DNA from: Reyranella sp.
GTDB lineage: Bacteria; Pseudomonadota; Alphaproteobacteria; Reyranellales; Reyranellaceae
Length of the DNA: 64,000 bases
Direction: 5' to 3'
Assembly (NCBI RefSeq): GCF_004297405.1
Contig: NZ_SCVC01000021.1
Location: 186,001 to 250,000 of the forward strand
Shown: positions 18,907-27,727 of the stretch, one piece after another
How the letters are laid out: each line of letters starts with the position of its first letter
Numbering within the stretch: the first letter of the stretch is position 1
Program-made: the position numbers and the translations under genes
Notes under the pieces: model-generated
Database searches by the model: none
What the model was told of the DNA's origin: nothing
The model's input: only the letters and a program-made list of their open reading frames with translations

Positions 18907-19536
18907 ATGGACGGTCAAGCCCTGACTCAATCGAAGCCGCTGCAGAATGCCGGCCGCGGTGATCGCGTCGCCCGTACCCGCGAAGCCATCGTCGCCTCCG
19001 CTCTTGCCCTCGCCGCGGCGGGGCAGGTCGCGCCGATCGTGCGCGACATTGCGCAGATGGCGGGCGTGTCGGCGCGCACGGTGTTCCAGCATTTCGCGGA
19101 CACGGCGGAACTCTATGTCGCGGTTCTCGGCCGCATGCTCGCGGCCCTGGTCGGCGAAGCGCCCGAGCTGGTCGGCAGCTTCGCCTTCGAGGACCGCATC
19201 AACTACCTGGTTAGTCAGTGCGCCGATCGTTACGAGCAGCTCCGCCCGATGTGGACCTTCGTGGAGACGCTGCAGCGTCGCTCCTCCGAGGCTGCGGACA
19301 TGATCTCTCAGATCTACAGCGCAAATACGGCGCACCTTTCGCAGGCCTTCGCCAACGAGCTGGCCGCGCTGCCGGCCGAATCGCGCGAGCGGACGTTGAC
19401 GGCGCTGGCTCTGGCCATCGCCCCGGAGAGCTGGGTCGTGTTGCGCCAGCGGCTCGGCCTGTCGGTCGACGAGGCACGCGACGAACTCAAGTTCGTCGTG
19501 AAGTCCGTGTTCGCAAACGAGACGGCGCGCCGCTAG
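18907..19536 (+). CDS. TetR-family transcriptional regulator
   Basis: 209 residues from ATG 18907. The N-terminal DNA-binding domain is RVARTREAIVASALALAAAG...IVRDIAQMAGVSARTVFQHFADTAELYVAVL, a standard TetR helix-turn-helix. The C-terminal ligand domain is helical and not recognisable. It resembles the TetR-type protein at 54922 in architecture and in the RTR...AGVS.R..FQHF..L.YA pattern, suggesting a paralogous pair. The 3' end overlaps the convergent chaC-like gene by 50 bases. The frame upstream of 18907 has no regulator-like residues. Confidence 0.85.
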   Translation: MDGQALTQSKPLQNAGRGDRVARTREAIVASALALAAAGQVAPIVRDIAQMAGVSARTVFQHFADTAELYVAVLGRMLAALVGEAPELVGSFAFEDRINYLVSQCADRYEQLRPMWTFVETLQRRSSEAADMISQIYSANTAHLSQAFANELAALPAESRERTLTALALAIAPESWVVLRQRLGLSVDEARDELKFVVKSVFANETARR

Positions 19537-20062
19537 CCGCGGCCTGCTTCGCCAGTGCTTCGAGCGCTGGATCGCGCAAACCGAGGTCGTCCAGATGGGC
19601 GACCGTGTTCAGCACATAGTCGAGATTGGTCCCGGTAGCGCCGCGTCCGCGGCGTACCAAGGCTGTTGCCGTAGCAAGCGGCAGCTTGCCGGCAAACTGC
19701 CGGTGCTTGCGATCGGCGAGATAGACCAGCGCCGGGACCGTCCGCCCGTCGTCGAGATGGATCGGTCGGACCGTCTCCTCGTAGACGCCGTCATTGTCGA
19801 TCTCGCGATGGATCAGGTAGCGCCGCACTTCGTCATAGGCGGCCGCCGGCAGGCGATGGGCCAGGCCGCGACAGGCGCCGCCCGGCAGCAGGCCCAGGAT
19901 CAGCCCTGGCTGCTTGGGCGTGCCGCGATAATGCTCGGAGTAGATGCAGAAGGCGCGGTGCCAGCCCTGCAGGCGGGCGGGCTGGGTTTCGGGCGTGGCA
20001 AAGCCCGGATTCCACATCAGCGAGCCGTAGCCGAAGACCCAGCGAGGTTTGGCTGCACTCAC
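19487..20062 (-). CDS. chaC: ChaC-like gamma-glutamylcyclotransferase
   Basis: 191 residues from GTG 20062, which overlaps the tyrA stop as GTGA. WVFGYGSLMWNPGF near the N-terminus is the hallmark of the family, followed by GWHRAFCIYSEHYRGTPKQPGLILGLLPGG and YLIHREIDNDGVYEETV, which probably carries the catalytic Glu. ChaC enzymes cleave glutathione to 5-oxoproline and Cys-Gly in the cytoplasm. It is the last gene of the chorismate mutase-hisC-tyrA operon, which is a positional rather than functional link. Its 3' end overlaps the TetR-type gene on the other strand. Confidence 0.9.
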   Translation of the reverse strand: MSAAKPRWVFGYGSLMWNPGFATPETQPARLQGWHRAFCIYSEHYRGTPKQPGLILGLLPGGACRGLAHRLPAAAYDEVRRYLIHREIDNDGVYEETVRPIHLDDGRTVPALVYLADRKHRQFAGKLPLATATALVRRGRGATGTNLDYVLNTVAHLDDLGLRDPALEALAKQAAASGAPSRLRTRTSRRT

Positions 20063-20943
20063 GCCTGATGGAGATGGATCAGGGCGCGGCGAATTTCGCG
20101 TGTGCGCGTGAAGAGGTCGAACAGCTTGTCGCCTTCGCCCCAGCGGATGGCGCGCTGCAGGTAGAAGAGATCTTCCTGGAAGCGCTGCAGCACTTCGAGG
20201 ACGGCCTCGCGATTGTTCATGAACACGTCGCGCCACATCGTGGGATCGGAGGCGGCGATGCGCGTGAAATCGCGAAAGCCGCCGGCGGCGAATTTCAGCA
20301 CTTCGCTGTTGAGGTGACCGCCGAGATCGTCGGCCGTGCCCACGATCGTGTAGGCGATCAGGTGGGGCAGGTGTGAGGTGATCGCCAGGATGCGGTCGTG
20401 GTCCTTGGGATCGATGCGCTCGACCTGGCTGCCCAGTCCCTTCCAGAAGGCTTCGAGCTTTGCGACCGCAGCGGCATCGCTGTCGGGTAGCGGCGTCAGG
20501 ATGCACCACCGGCCCTCGAACAGGTCGAGCAGCGCGGCTTCGGGGCCGGAGTTCTCCGTGCCGGCCACGGGATGGGCCGGCACGAAGTGCACGCCCTTGG
20601 GAATGTGCGGCGCCATGTCGGCGATCACGGTCTGCTTCACCGAGCCGACATCCGACACGATGCAGCCGGGCTTCAGGCTCGACGCGATAGCCTGGGTGGC
20701 CGGTCCGCAAGCGCCGACCGGCGTGCAGACGATGACCAGGTCGGCATCCTTGCAGGCTGCCGCAAGGTCGGTGCCGCAATGGTCGGCGAGCTTCAGCTTG
20801 TTAGCGAGAGCCGCGGTTTCCGGGCTGCGTGTGGCGGCAACGATGCTCTTGGCCAAGCCGCGCTTGCGTGCCTCCAGGGCAATCGAGCCGCCGATCAGCC
20901 CGATGCCGATCAGCGCGATCTTTTCGAAGATCGGTTGGCTCAT
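20059..20943 (-). CDS. tyrA: Prephenate/arogenate dehydrogenase
   Basis: 294 residues. A Rossmann NAD(P) site GIGLIGGS (12-19) is followed by CTPVGA, SDVGSVKQ, the conserved FVPAHPVAGTENSGP (catalytic His region) and the helical C-terminal domain with ITSHLPHLIAYTIVG and AAGGFRDFTRIAASDPTMWRD. It oxidatively decarboxylates prephenate or arogenate in tyrosine synthesis. The start overlaps the hisC stop by ATGA. HisC-type aminotransferases can also transaminate aromatic keto acids, which fits this gene order. Confidence 0.95.
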   Translation of the reverse strand: MSQPIFEKIALIGIGLIGGSIALEARKRGLAKSIVAATRSPETAALANKLKLADHCGTDLAAACKDADLVIVCTPVGACGPATQAIASSLKPGCIVSDVGSVKQTVIADMAPHIPKGVHFVPAHPVAGTENSGPEAALLDLFEGRWCILTPLPDSDAAAVAKLEAFWKGLGSQVERIDPKDHDRILAITSHLPHLIAYTIVGTADDLGGHLNSEVLKFAAGGFRDFTRIAASDPTMWRDVFMNNREAVLEVLQRFQEDLFYLQRAIRWGEGDKLFDLFTRTREIRRALIHLHQA

Positions 20944-22028
20944 TTCGCTGCTACGAACTTCGTGAGCGAGGCGGCGATAGCTTTCACTTCGGTCTCGGTG
21001 CCGATGGTGATGCGCAGATGTTCGGGCAGACCGTAACCTGCGACCATGCGCGGGATCAGGCCGTCGTTCATCAGCCAGTCGTTGGCAGCGGCCGCCCGTT
21101 CTTTGGAACCGAAGCCGACCAGCAGGAAGTTGCCGACGCTGGGCAGCGGCTTCAGGCCGAGCTTCGTGAGCTCGGTGCTGAGCCAGGGCAGCCAGATATC
21201 GTTGTTGGTGCGGCTGGCGTCGGTGTGGGCAATATCTTCCATCGCCGCGACGCCGGCCGCCTGTGCCGCCAGGTTGACGTTGAACGGCTGACGCAGCCGG
21301 CTCATCACGTCGATGACGCCGGCGGGGCCGTACATCCAGCCGAGCCGCAGTCCGCCCAGCCCGTAGATCTTGGAGAAGGTGCGCGTCATCACGACGTTCT
21401 CGGCCTGGTCGACCAGCTCGACGCCCGACTCGTAGTCGTTGCGGCTGACATACTCGGCATAGGCCGCGTCGATCACCAGCAGCACGTCCTTCGGCAGGCC
21501 GGCATGCAGGCGGCGGACATCGTCCTTGGTGATGTAGGTGCCCGTCGGATTGTTCGGATTGGCGAGGCAGACGATGCGCGTCTTGTTGGTCACCTTGGAC
21601 AGCATCGCGTCGACATCGGCGCGATAGTCCTTCTCCGGCGCCGCCACTGGCGTCGCCCCGACGCCCAGCGCATTGATCGGATACATCAGGAAGCCGAACT
21701 GGCTGTAGAGCAGCTCGTCGCCCGGCCCGCAGTAGGCGCGCACCAGCAGGTTCAGGAGCTCGTCGGAGCCGGCGCCGCAGACGATGCGCGCGGCGTCGAG
21801 CCCGTAGTGACGGCCGATCGCCGTACGCAGCTTGTCGGTGCCGCCGTCGGGATAGCGGTGCAGTTCGGTCGCCATCTTGGCGTAGGCGGCCATCGCCTTG
21901 GGCGAGGGACCCAGCGCACCCTCGTTGGACGAGAGCTTGGCGATGGTTTCCTTGCCCTCGACCGAGTCCTTGCCCGGCACATAGGGCGCAATCTTCATGA
22001 TGCCCGGACGCGGGGTGAGCGCGCTCAT
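20940..22028 (-). CDS. hisC: Histidinol-phosphate/aromatic aminotransferase
   Basis: 362 residues of a fold-type I PLP aminotransferase: KLSSNEGALGPSPKA, YPDGGTDKLR, CGAGSDELL, CLANPNNPTGTYI, DAAYAEYV and the lysine motif TRTFSKIYGLGGLRLGW (Lys about 220). Between chorismate mutase and tyrA it probably serves aromatic amino acid transamination in addition to, or instead of, histidine synthesis. It starts 24 bp after the chorismate mutase stop and is coupled to tyrA by ATGA. Confidence 0.93.
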   Translation of the reverse strand: MSALTPRPGIMKIAPYVPGKDSVEGKETIAKLSSNEGALGPSPKAMAAYAKMATELHRYPDGGTDKLRTAIGRHYGLDAARIVCGAGSDELLNLLVRAYCGPGDELLYSQFGFLMYPINALGVGATPVAAPEKDYRADVDAMLSKVTNKTRIVCLANPNNPTGTYITKDDVRRLHAGLPKDVLLVIDAAYAEYVSRNDYESGVELVDQAENVVMTRTFSKIYGLGGLRLGWMYGPAGVIDVMSRLRQPFNVNLAAQAAGVAAMEDIAHTDASRTNNDIWLPWLSTELTKLGLKPLPSVGNFLLVGFGSKERAAAANDWLMNDGLIPRMVAGYGLPEHLRITIGTETEVKAIAASLTKFVAAK

Positions 22029-22052
22029 GGCAGTCTCCCGTAATGGTTCAGG

Positions 22053-22904
22053 TTACGGCCGGATATCGGCCGGAACAGCGTAGGCGCCGAGCACCGCAAC
22101 GAGACCGTTTTCGAGGCCCAATGCCGCTCCGAGGTCGCGCAGGCGCTGGTCATCGTCGGCGATCACGCCCGGCAGTTCGACGAGATAGTGATGCACGCCG
22201 GCTACAACCTGGTCCAGCGCGGAAGTGAAAGGCGGCAGGCCGACCTTGGCCACAGCGCCGGCAATACGGTCACGGCTGAGGCCGTTCTTGGCTTCGATCG
22301 AGATCAGGGCGCGATCGTCGCCGCTGGGTTCCGGCTCGATACGGCCCAGCACGAAGGCTGAAATACCGCGTGCCCGGGCGTTGGGCATGACGAGAAAGGG
22401 CAGTCGTGCCACGACGTTGGGCAACGTCGCCTCGCCGCTGGCAAGCAACGGCCACCACGGTGCGCTATCGGCTTCGATAGGGGCTGGCACGACGCCGAGC
22501 GTCGTCGGGCTGGCACGCACTGCCGCCAGCACCTGAGCCGGCGTATCGTGGGCGACGAAAGGGATCTGGCAACCGAAGTGATCGCGCGCGAGGTCCCAGT
22601 AGCCCGGCTGGTCGACCGGACGGCAGATGGCAATCTTCAGTCCCGGTGTCTGCATCAGGGTGAAGGAGCTCACCATCTCGCGCCACATGCGATAGATCGC
22701 GGGCACGGGGAAGCCGCCATCGTGGGCAGCCAGCCGCTGACGCATGACCTGGGCTTCGCGGCCCGGGCGCAAGGCCAGGCCGCCGGCCGGCTTGGCGGCA
22801 GAGATTTCACCGACGAGGGCTGCGCGACGACGAATCAGGCCGTGCAGTTCGCCATCGATGGCGTCGATTTCCAGTCGCAGATTGTCGAGGGTCGAAGCGT
22901 CCAT
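22053..22904 (-). CDS. Chorismate mutase (AroQ) with a reduced prephenate dehydratase-like/ACT-like C-terminus
   Basis: 283 residues from ATG 22904. Residues about 1-95 are an AroQ-type mutase (LRLEIDAIDGELHGLIRRRAALVGEI and a second helix ending MWREMVSSFTLMQ). About 105-200 resembles half of a prephenate dehydratase (KIAICRP, then GVVPAPIEAD like GVVPxENS), but the catalytic Thr-Arg-Phe segment is not present (VARLPFLVM instead). About 200-280 looks like an ACT domain (ALISIEAKNGLSRDRIAGAV). The mutase domain should feed prephenate to the co-transcribed tyrA; the remainder may be regulatory. The upstream frame to 23015 would run to the edge of the metX riboswitch and is unlikely. Confidence 0.85.
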   Translation of the reverse strand: MDASTLDNLRLEIDAIDGELHGLIRRRAALVGEISAAKPAGGLALRPGREAQVMRQRLAAHDGGFPVPAIYRMWREMVSSFTLMQTPGLKIAICRPVDQPGYWDLARDHFGCQIPFVAHDTPAQVLAAVRASPTTLGVVPAPIEADSAPWWPLLASGEATLPNVVARLPFLVMPNARARGISAFVLGRIEPEPSGDDRALISIEAKNGLSRDRIAGAVAKVGLPPFTSALDQVVAGVHHYLVELPGVIADDDQRLRDLGAALGLENGLVAVLGAYAVPADIRP

Positions 22905-23014
22905 AAGGCCGGTTGTTCCTGTGCGCAGCGGCGATACTACGTTCGGCCTGCCGGCGTAAAGCCAAACAAATGCAAGGCGCTTGCGCCCAGCCGCAGGGGT
23001 CCGTATAGAACTCA

Positions 23015-23070
23015 CCGTGGAATTTGAGCCGACCGGCTTGCGGCCACGTTAAACACCGCTAAAAGGTCGG
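23015..23070 (+). promoter_or_regulatory. SAM-II riboswitch of metX
   Basis: The RNA fits the SAM-II fold. P1 pairs CGTGG (23016-23020) with CCACG (23044-23048). The pseudoknot P2 pairs CCGACC (23029-23034) with GGTCGG (23065-23070), 6 of 6. The conserved ATTTGA, CTTGC, TTAAA and GCTAAA segments are at their expected places. SAM-II binds S-adenosylmethionine and lowers expression of methionine synthesis genes, here metX and metW. A strong terminator begins 8 bases after P2. Confidence 0.92.
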
Positions 23071-23078
23071 AGCGCTCG

Positions 23079-23112
23079 AAAAAGCCCCCGCCCTTCCGGT
23101 CGGGGGCTTTTT
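23079..23112 (+). terminator. Intrinsic terminator in the metX leader
   Basis: AAAAAGCCCCCG and CGGGGGCTTTTT form a 12-bp stem with loop CCCTTCCGGT, ending in the T-run. It lies between the SAM-II aptamer and the metX start (40 bp downstream), so it is placed to act as the off-state of the riboswitch. No alternative antiterminator pairing is obvious; it could also simply end transcription from the opposite side. Confidence 0.85.
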
Positions 23113-23151
23113 CGTGGGCCTTTCTGTTGTGAAGGCCAGTAGAGAGGTCAT

Positions 23152-24321
23152 GTGCTGGACGACCTGACCGATGCCGAGCGCAAGGCGCTCGCCCAGTGCC
23201 GCCACGCGGTTCTGGGCGTGGAGCGTCCGCTGCGGCTCGACTGCGGTGTCGATCTCGGCCCCTATCGGGTCGCCTACCAGACTTACGGCACCCTCAATGC
23301 AGCCAAAAGCAATGCTGTTCTGATCTGCCACCCGCTGACCTGCGATCAGTTCGTCGCCGAGCGGCACCCCGTGACCGGGAAGGAAGGCTGGTGGGACAGT
23401 CTGGTCGGGCCGGGCAAGGTCCTCGATCCGGCGCATTACTATATCATCTGCGTCAACGTGCTGGGCCATTGCATGGGCACGACCGGGCCGCTGGCGCGCG
23501 ATCCGGCGACCGGCGAGCCCTGGAACCTGCGCTTTCCGGTGGTGACCATCGGCGACATGGTGCGCGCCCAGGCGGCACTGCTCGATCACCTCGGCATCCC
23601 GGACCTGTTCTGCGTCATCGGCGGTTCGATGGGCGGCATGCAGGTGCTCGAATGGGCCGCGACCTACCCCAGCCGGGTCTTTTCGGCCGTGCCGATCGCC
23701 TGCGCCGCGCATCATTCGGCGCAGAACATCGCGTTCCACGAGGTCGGCCGCCAGGCGATCATGGCCGATCCGGAATGGAAGGGCGGCGACTATCGCCTGC
23801 ACCAGACCGTGCCGGCGCGCGGGCTCGCAGTGGCACGCATGACGGCGCACATCACTTATCTTTCGGAGCAGGCGTTGCAGCGCAAGTTCGGCCGCGCCCT
23901 GCAGGACCGCAACGTGCTGGGCTTCAGCTTCGATGCCGACTTCCAGGTCGAGAGTTATCTGCGCCACCAGGGCTCGACCTTCGTCGATCGCTTCGACGCC
24001 AACTCCTACCTCTACATCACGCGCGCCATGGACTACTTCGATCTTGCCGGCGCGAACGGTGGCGTGCTGGCCAACGCCTTCAAGGGCACGCCCACGCGCT
24101 TCTGCCTGATGTCCTTCACCAGCGACTGGCTGTTCCCGACCCGCGAGAGCCGGGAAGTCGTGCATGCGTTGAATGCAGCCGCGGCCAACGTGTCGTTCGT
24201 CGAGGTCGAGAGCGACAAGGGCCACGATGCCTTCCTGCTCGACGAGCCGGAGATGTTCCGTACCCTGTCAGGCTTCCTCAAGGGCGCGGCCGCCGTGCGC
24301 GGCCTCGGTGCCGTGTCGTGA
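23152..24321 (+). CDS. metX: Homoserine O-acetyltransferase (or O-succinyltransferase of the MetX type)
   Basis: 389 residues from GTG 23152, with AGAGAGGT 5 bases upstream; the overlapping ATG at 23150 is out of frame and stops at once. Alpha/beta hydrolase acyltransferase: [12 protein letters not shown], nucleophile [13 protein letters not shown] (Ser about 159), Asp in FTSDWLFPT (about 323) and His in [14 protein letters not shown] (about 358). It activates homoserine in methionine synthesis. Acetyl- versus succinyl-CoA preference cannot be read by eye. It is overlapped by metW (GTGA) and controlled by the upstream SAM-II riboswitch. Confidence 0.95.
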   Translation: MLDDLTDAERKALAQCRHAVLGVERPLRLDCGVDLGPYRVAYQTYGTLNAAKSNAVLICHPLTCDQFVAERHPVTGKEGWWDSLVGPGKVLDPAHYYIICVNVLGHCMGTTGPLARDPATGEPWNLRFPVVTIGDMVRAQAALLDHLGIPDLFCVIGGSMGGMQVLEWAATYPSRVFSAVPIACAAHHSAQNIAFHEVGRQAIMADPEWKGGDYRLHQTVPARGLAVARMTAHITYLSEQALQRKFGRALQDRNVLGFSFDADFQVESYLRHQGSTFVDRFDANSYLYITRAMDYFDLAGANGGVLANAFKGTPTRFCLMSFTSDWLFPTRESREVVHALNAAAANVSFVEVESDKGHDAFLLDEPEMFRTLSGFLKGAAAVRGLGAVS

Positions 24322-24923
24322 CCGCCACCATTCGCGTCGATCTCCAGCTCATCGCCGACATGGTCGAGCCGGGCACGCGCGCGCTCGACGTCGGCTGTGG
24401 CGACGGTTCGCTGCTGGCCTATCTGGTGAATTTCAAGCGCGTCGATGCCCGCGGCATGGAATTGAGCCAGGCGGGCGTGAATGCCTGTGTCGCCAACGGG
24501 CTGTCGGTGATCCAGGGCGATGCCGATGCCGACCTGCGCGACTACCCCGACGATGCCTTCGACTACGTGATCCTGAGCCAGACTCTGCAGGCCACGCGCG
24601 AGCCGCGCGAAGTGCTGCGCCAGATGTTGCGGGTCGGCAAGCACGCCATCGTGTCGTTCCCCAACTTCGCCCATTGGCAGGTCCGGCTGCGGCTGGTGTT
24701 CGGTGGGCGCATGCCCGAGACGCCGTCGCTGCCTTACAAGTGGTACGACACGCCTAACATCCATCTCTGCAGCATCGACGATTTCCGTGCGCTCTGCCGC
24801 GACATGGGCGTGCGGGTCGAGCGGGCAATTGTCCTGAACAGCACGAGCCGTCGCATCCAGATGCCGCCGCTGCTTGCCAACCTGATCGGCGAGCAGGCGG
24901 TGTTCATGCTGCGCCGGGACTAG
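24318..24923 (+). CDS. metW: Methionine biosynthesis protein MetW
   Basis: 201 residues from GTG 24318. It has a class I methyltransferase-like fold with [14 protein letters not shown] as SAM-site motif I, then [28 protein letters not shown] and [17 protein letters not shown]. The family-specific part is [44 protein letters not shown]. MetW accompanies metX in many Proteobacteria and supports homoserine acylation. It is coupled to metX by GTGA and its 3' end overlaps the convergent NAT gene by 4 bases. Confidence 0.95.
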   Translation: MTATIRVDLQLIADMVEPGTRALDVGCGDGSLLAYLVNFKRVDARGMELSQAGVNACVANGLSVIQGDADADLRDYPDDAFDYVILSQTLQATREPREVLRQMLRVGKHAIVSFPNFAHWQVRLRLVFGGRMPETPSLPYKWYDTPNIHLCSIDDFRALCRDMGVRVERAIVLNSTSRRIQMPPLLANLIGEQAVFMLRRD

Positions 24924-25762
24924 GCGCCCTTCGCTTCGATCCGCGTGATCAGGGCATCCCGGTCAGGCAGACGGATGCCGAATTCCTTTTCCAGCGTGTC
25001 GCAGATGGCGGCGGCGTCCTTCAGCATCCGCCGTTGCGGGGACTTGCCGGTGGGATAGATCGTGAAGTTATGGTTGCCGAGGGCCATGCGCTGCCCTGCA
25101 ACGTGACGTGCTGCGATGATGCCTTGGGTGAAAAAGGAATCGTCGCTGTTGGCGAGATAGTAGTTGCTCGCTTTGTAGTCGATCGGGATCTGCGCATTGA
25201 GATCGAACCGGTAGACATCGCTCCAGGTGCCGGCGACCTGGGCCTGCAGCAGCCAATCGGCGCCATCCCGCAACAGCCGAAACGGCTCATGTGGCGTTTC
25301 CTGGACGATATCGGCCACGAATTTCAGCGGACCCGTCGGCGTCATGCCGCCAAAGCCTGCATCGGTGAGGTAGGGACCTTCAGGCAGCGTCACGTGGATC
25401 ATCATGTGGCTGCGGGGTGTTACGTTGTCGGCAGGGGCGCCCCAACGCACTCGTCCCATCAAGCCATGCGCATCGAAGCCGATATGCTGCAGCATGCCGA
25501 GATAGAGGCCGTTCTGCTCGTAGCAGTAGCCTCCGCGGCCGCCATGGACGAGCTTCGCCATCAGCCCGTGCGCCGACAGGTCGGGCGTGTGGCGGAACAT
25601 CGGATCGATGTTCTCGAAGGAGATTGCGGCCACATGATGCGCATGCAGGGCGCGGAGCGTTGGAAGATCGGGCGCCACCGGCCCCGAATAGCCGATGCGG
25701 TCGAGATAGGCTGCGAGATCGGTAGCATCGAAATGAAGACGAGACTGGTCGGCCATGGTCAC
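24920..25762 (-). CDS. Arylamine N-acetyltransferase
   Basis: 280 residues, the typical NAT length. The catalytic triad is visible: Cys80 in GGRGGYCYEQN, His119 in PRSHMMIHV and Asp134 in LTDAGFGG. The N-terminal ISFENIDPM motif is also conserved. NATs transfer acetyl groups from acetyl-CoA to arylamines or hydrazines in the cytoplasm. The start could also be the second Met (25756). It is monocistronic and convergent with metW. Confidence 0.93.
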   Translation of the reverse strand: MTMADQSRLHFDATDLAAYLDRIGYSGPVAPDLPTLRALHAHHVAAISFENIDPMFRHTPDLSAHGLMAKLVHGGRGGYCYEQNGLYLGMLQHIGFDAHGLMGRVRWGAPADNVTPRSHMMIHVTLPEGPYLTDAGFGGMTPTGPLKFVADIVQETPHEPFRLLRDGADWLLQAQVAGTWSDVYRFDLNAQIPIDYKASNYYLANSDDSFFTQGIIAARHVAGQRMALGNHNFTIYPTGKSPQRRMLKDAAAICDTLEKEFGIRLPDRDALITRIEAKGA

Positions 25763-25833
25763 ACATCCGCAACGAAACAGCGCTGCCTCTCAGGATGGTG
25801 CCTCGGCTCAGGCTCGTCCAGCCTACGACCTGG

Positions 25834-26301
25834 TTACCGAGTTGCCGTCGGCGTCGGCCGTTCATAGGTGCGCTCGATTTCGTCTTCCTTGATCTTCCGG
25901 AAGCCGTGGCGTTCGTAGAAGCGATCGGCGGGGCTGCCCTGCAGCACGTCGAGATGCACCGGCTTGGCCAGCGCATCGGCTTCGGCCAGCAGCACCTTGA
26001 GGATCGTCGCGCCGAGCCCGCGATTCTGGAAGCGACGGTCGAGATAGAAGGAGTCGATCGAGATCGCGTCGTTACCGGGCCGGAAGGCGACGCAGCCTGC
26101 CAGCGTGTCGCCGATCAGGATCAGGCGCATACCCGGCTGATCGAAATGCTCGCGGAAGACCCGCCGGGCCCGCGACGGCTCGTAGCGAAAGACGCGCTCC
26201 AAGTGTTCGCGCATGACGTCGATGCGGATCGCCAGCAGCGGCTCGAAGTCGGCTTCGCTCGCCGGTGCGAATCGCCATTCTGGAGCCTCACCGTCAACCA
26301 C
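25834..26301 (-). CDS. GNAT-family N-acetyltransferase
   Basis: 155 residues from GTG 26301, overlapping the YbaK-like stop by 8 bases. The GNAT core is IDSFYLDRRFQNRGLGATILKVLLAEADALAKPVHLDVLQGSPADRFYERHGFRKI, with the acetyl-CoA loop RRFQNRGLG and the beta-bulge/AxxFYxxxGF motif. The longer frame upstream lies inside the YbaK-like gene and does not look like protein. Substrate unknown. It belongs to the oxidoreductase-YbaK-GNAT transcription unit. Confidence 0.85.
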   Translation of the reverse strand: MVDGEAPEWRFAPASEADFEPLLAIRIDVMREHLERVFRYEPSRARRVFREHFDQPGMRLILIGDTLAGCVAFRPGNDAISIDSFYLDRRFQNRGLGATILKVLLAEADALAKPVHLDVLQGSPADRFYERHGFRKIKEDEIERTYERPTPTATR

Positions 26302-26782
26302 GCGCGGCGATCCGCGCGATGCGCGGCTGGGCCGCCGCGATCCAGTCTCTGGTGTCGAGCTCCATCGAGCGGTCGAGGCGGCCTGCATTGAAGAACAGCG
26401 TTTCGTTGGCGAGCAGATCTTCCTCGACCACCACCGCAAGGTCCGGGTTCAGGGCAAAGGGCGGCACTGCGCCCATCACGCAACCTGTCAGCTCCTGCGC
26501 GGTGTCCGGCGAGGCGAAGCCGCATTTGCGCGCCTCGAAGAGCGTGGCCACGGCGTTGAAGTCGAGCTTGCGATTGCCCGGCAGGATCGCCAGCACATGG
26601 CGCCGGCCACCGCCACCGCCGCGCACATCGAGCACCATCGCCTTGGCCGCTTGATCGGGACGGTTGCCGCGGATGGCGCTGATTGCCTCGGATTTTCCTT
26701 CGGCCTCGTGCTCGATGACGCGGAACTTCGCCTTTGCGTCGTTCAGCAGTGCCACGAGCCGGTCGAAGACATCAGACCCCAC
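26294..26782 (-). CDS. YbaK/EbsC-family aminoacyl-tRNA deacylase-like protein
   Basis: 162 residues. The YbaK fold is recognisable from FRVIEHEAEGKSEAISAIRGNRPDQAAKAMVL, followed by HVLAILPGNRKLDFNAVATLFEARKCGFASPDTAQELTGCVMGAVPPFALNPDLAVVVEEDLL. Family members hydrolyse mischarged tRNAs. This stand-alone form resembles the group that keeps the GxxPPF loop. It overlaps the oxidoreductase 3' end by 11 bases and is followed by the GNAT gene, so all three are probably co-expressed. Confidence 0.88.
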   Translation of the reverse strand: MGSDVFDRLVALLNDAKAKFRVIEHEAEGKSEAISAIRGNRPDQAAKAMVLDVRGGGGGRRHVLAILPGNRKLDFNAVATLFEARKCGFASPDTAQELTGCVMGAVPPFALNPDLAVVVEEDLLANETLFFNAGRLDRSMELDTRDWIAAAQPRIARIAARG

Positions 26783-27704
26783 GGATCACCTTCTCGGAAA
26801 GGATCGTCAGTGCATCGTCGAGGCTCGGCACCTGGCCGTTGGCCGGTGCGATCCCGGCATCGACCGTGCGCCGGTGGTTGCGTTCGATGGCTTCGGTCAT
26901 CAGCGGATCGACGCCGGTCTCGCGCAGGGTCTGCGCCACGAGGCCCATCTCCTCCCAGCGCCGATGGGCGTGCACGATGTGCGTCTGCACCAGCATGGCG
27001 ATGAAGTCGCGGAATGGCATCTGGTCGGCATCGGAGAGGCAGGCCAGCACTTCTTCCAGGATGCCCTGGCGTTTCGCCGTCACCAGCGCCTCGACGCCGA
27101 GCGCTTCGACACCCTTGATCAAGGTGCTGCGCAGCATCTTTACCGAGGAAGCGCTGCCGGGCTTCGGACCCAGCAGCTTCGCGTCGAAGCCGTTGGCGTT
27201 CATCCAGGCCACGGCTTCAGTGGCATCCTCTCCCGCGACGAGCATCGGCGCCTTGATGCCCTGCTTGAAGAAGCCGCCCATCACGGCAACGTCGATGTAG
27301 CGTCCTGCGCCCTTCTCGATCTCGGCGCGGTCCTCGTCGGACATCTTGCCGGTCACGGTGCAGAGGTCGAGGAAGTGCACGCCTTTCTTGAGTAGTGGTG
27401 CAGCGGCGGCTGCCGCTTCGAGCGCATGCTCACCCTGCACGGCGCAGATCACGAGATCAGCGTCGCGCAACGTCTCGGTGTAGCTGTCCGAGATCGCAAC
27501 ATCGAGGGCGCGCGCCGCCTTGCCCAACGCGGTACCGCGCGCGTCCTTGTCGAGGGCGGTGTCGATCGCGATCAGGCGTCGCGGCGCATTGTCTCCCAGC
27601 GCGGGTACGCCCCGCCAACCACCTTCGACGCAAAGGCCCTGGGCAATAGCCGAGCCTGCTTCGCCAAACCCGAGCAGCGCGATCACGCGCGGAGAGAAAG
27701 CCAT
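26772..27704 (-). CDS. NAD(P)-dependent oxidoreductase, 6-phosphogluconate dehydrogenase-like with DUF1932-type C-terminus
   Basis: 310 residues from ATG 27704. The Rossmann motif is IALLGFGEAGSAIAQGL (8-24). CAVQGEHALEAAAAAAPLL, HFLDLCTVTG and DVAVMGGFF follow the beta-hydroxyacid dehydrogenase pattern, and GSASSVKMLRSTLIKGVEAL provides the conserved Lys. The C-terminal helical part with SLSDADQMP-like spacing and ETGVDPLMTEAIERNHR fits the DUF1932 group. The frame upstream of 27704 has no homology. The substrate is unknown. It starts 23 bp after the stop of the methyltransferase gene. Confidence 0.82.
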   Translation of the reverse strand: MAFSPRVIALLGFGEAGSAIAQGLCVEGGWRGVPALGDNAPRRLIAIDTALDKDARGTALGKAARALDVAISDSYTETLRDADLVICAVQGEHALEAAAAAAPLLKKGVHFLDLCTVTGKMSDEDRAEIEKGAGRYIDVAVMGGFFKQGIKAPMLVAGEDATEAVAWMNANGFDAKLLGPKPGSASSVKMLRSTLIKGVEALGVEALVTAKRQGILEEVLACLSDADQMPFRDFIAMLVQTHIVHAHRRWEEMGLVAQTLRETGVDPLMTEAIERNHRRTVDAGIAPANGQVPSLDDALTILSEKVIRGV

Positions 27705-27727
27705 GTTATCGATCCGGAGGTGAGGGG

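Noticed and set aside
25483-25500. GATATGCTGCAGCATGCC as a fourth copy of the TGCA operator
   Set aside because: It lies inside the arylamine N-acetyltransferase coding region and does not match the TGCA-N4-TGCA core.
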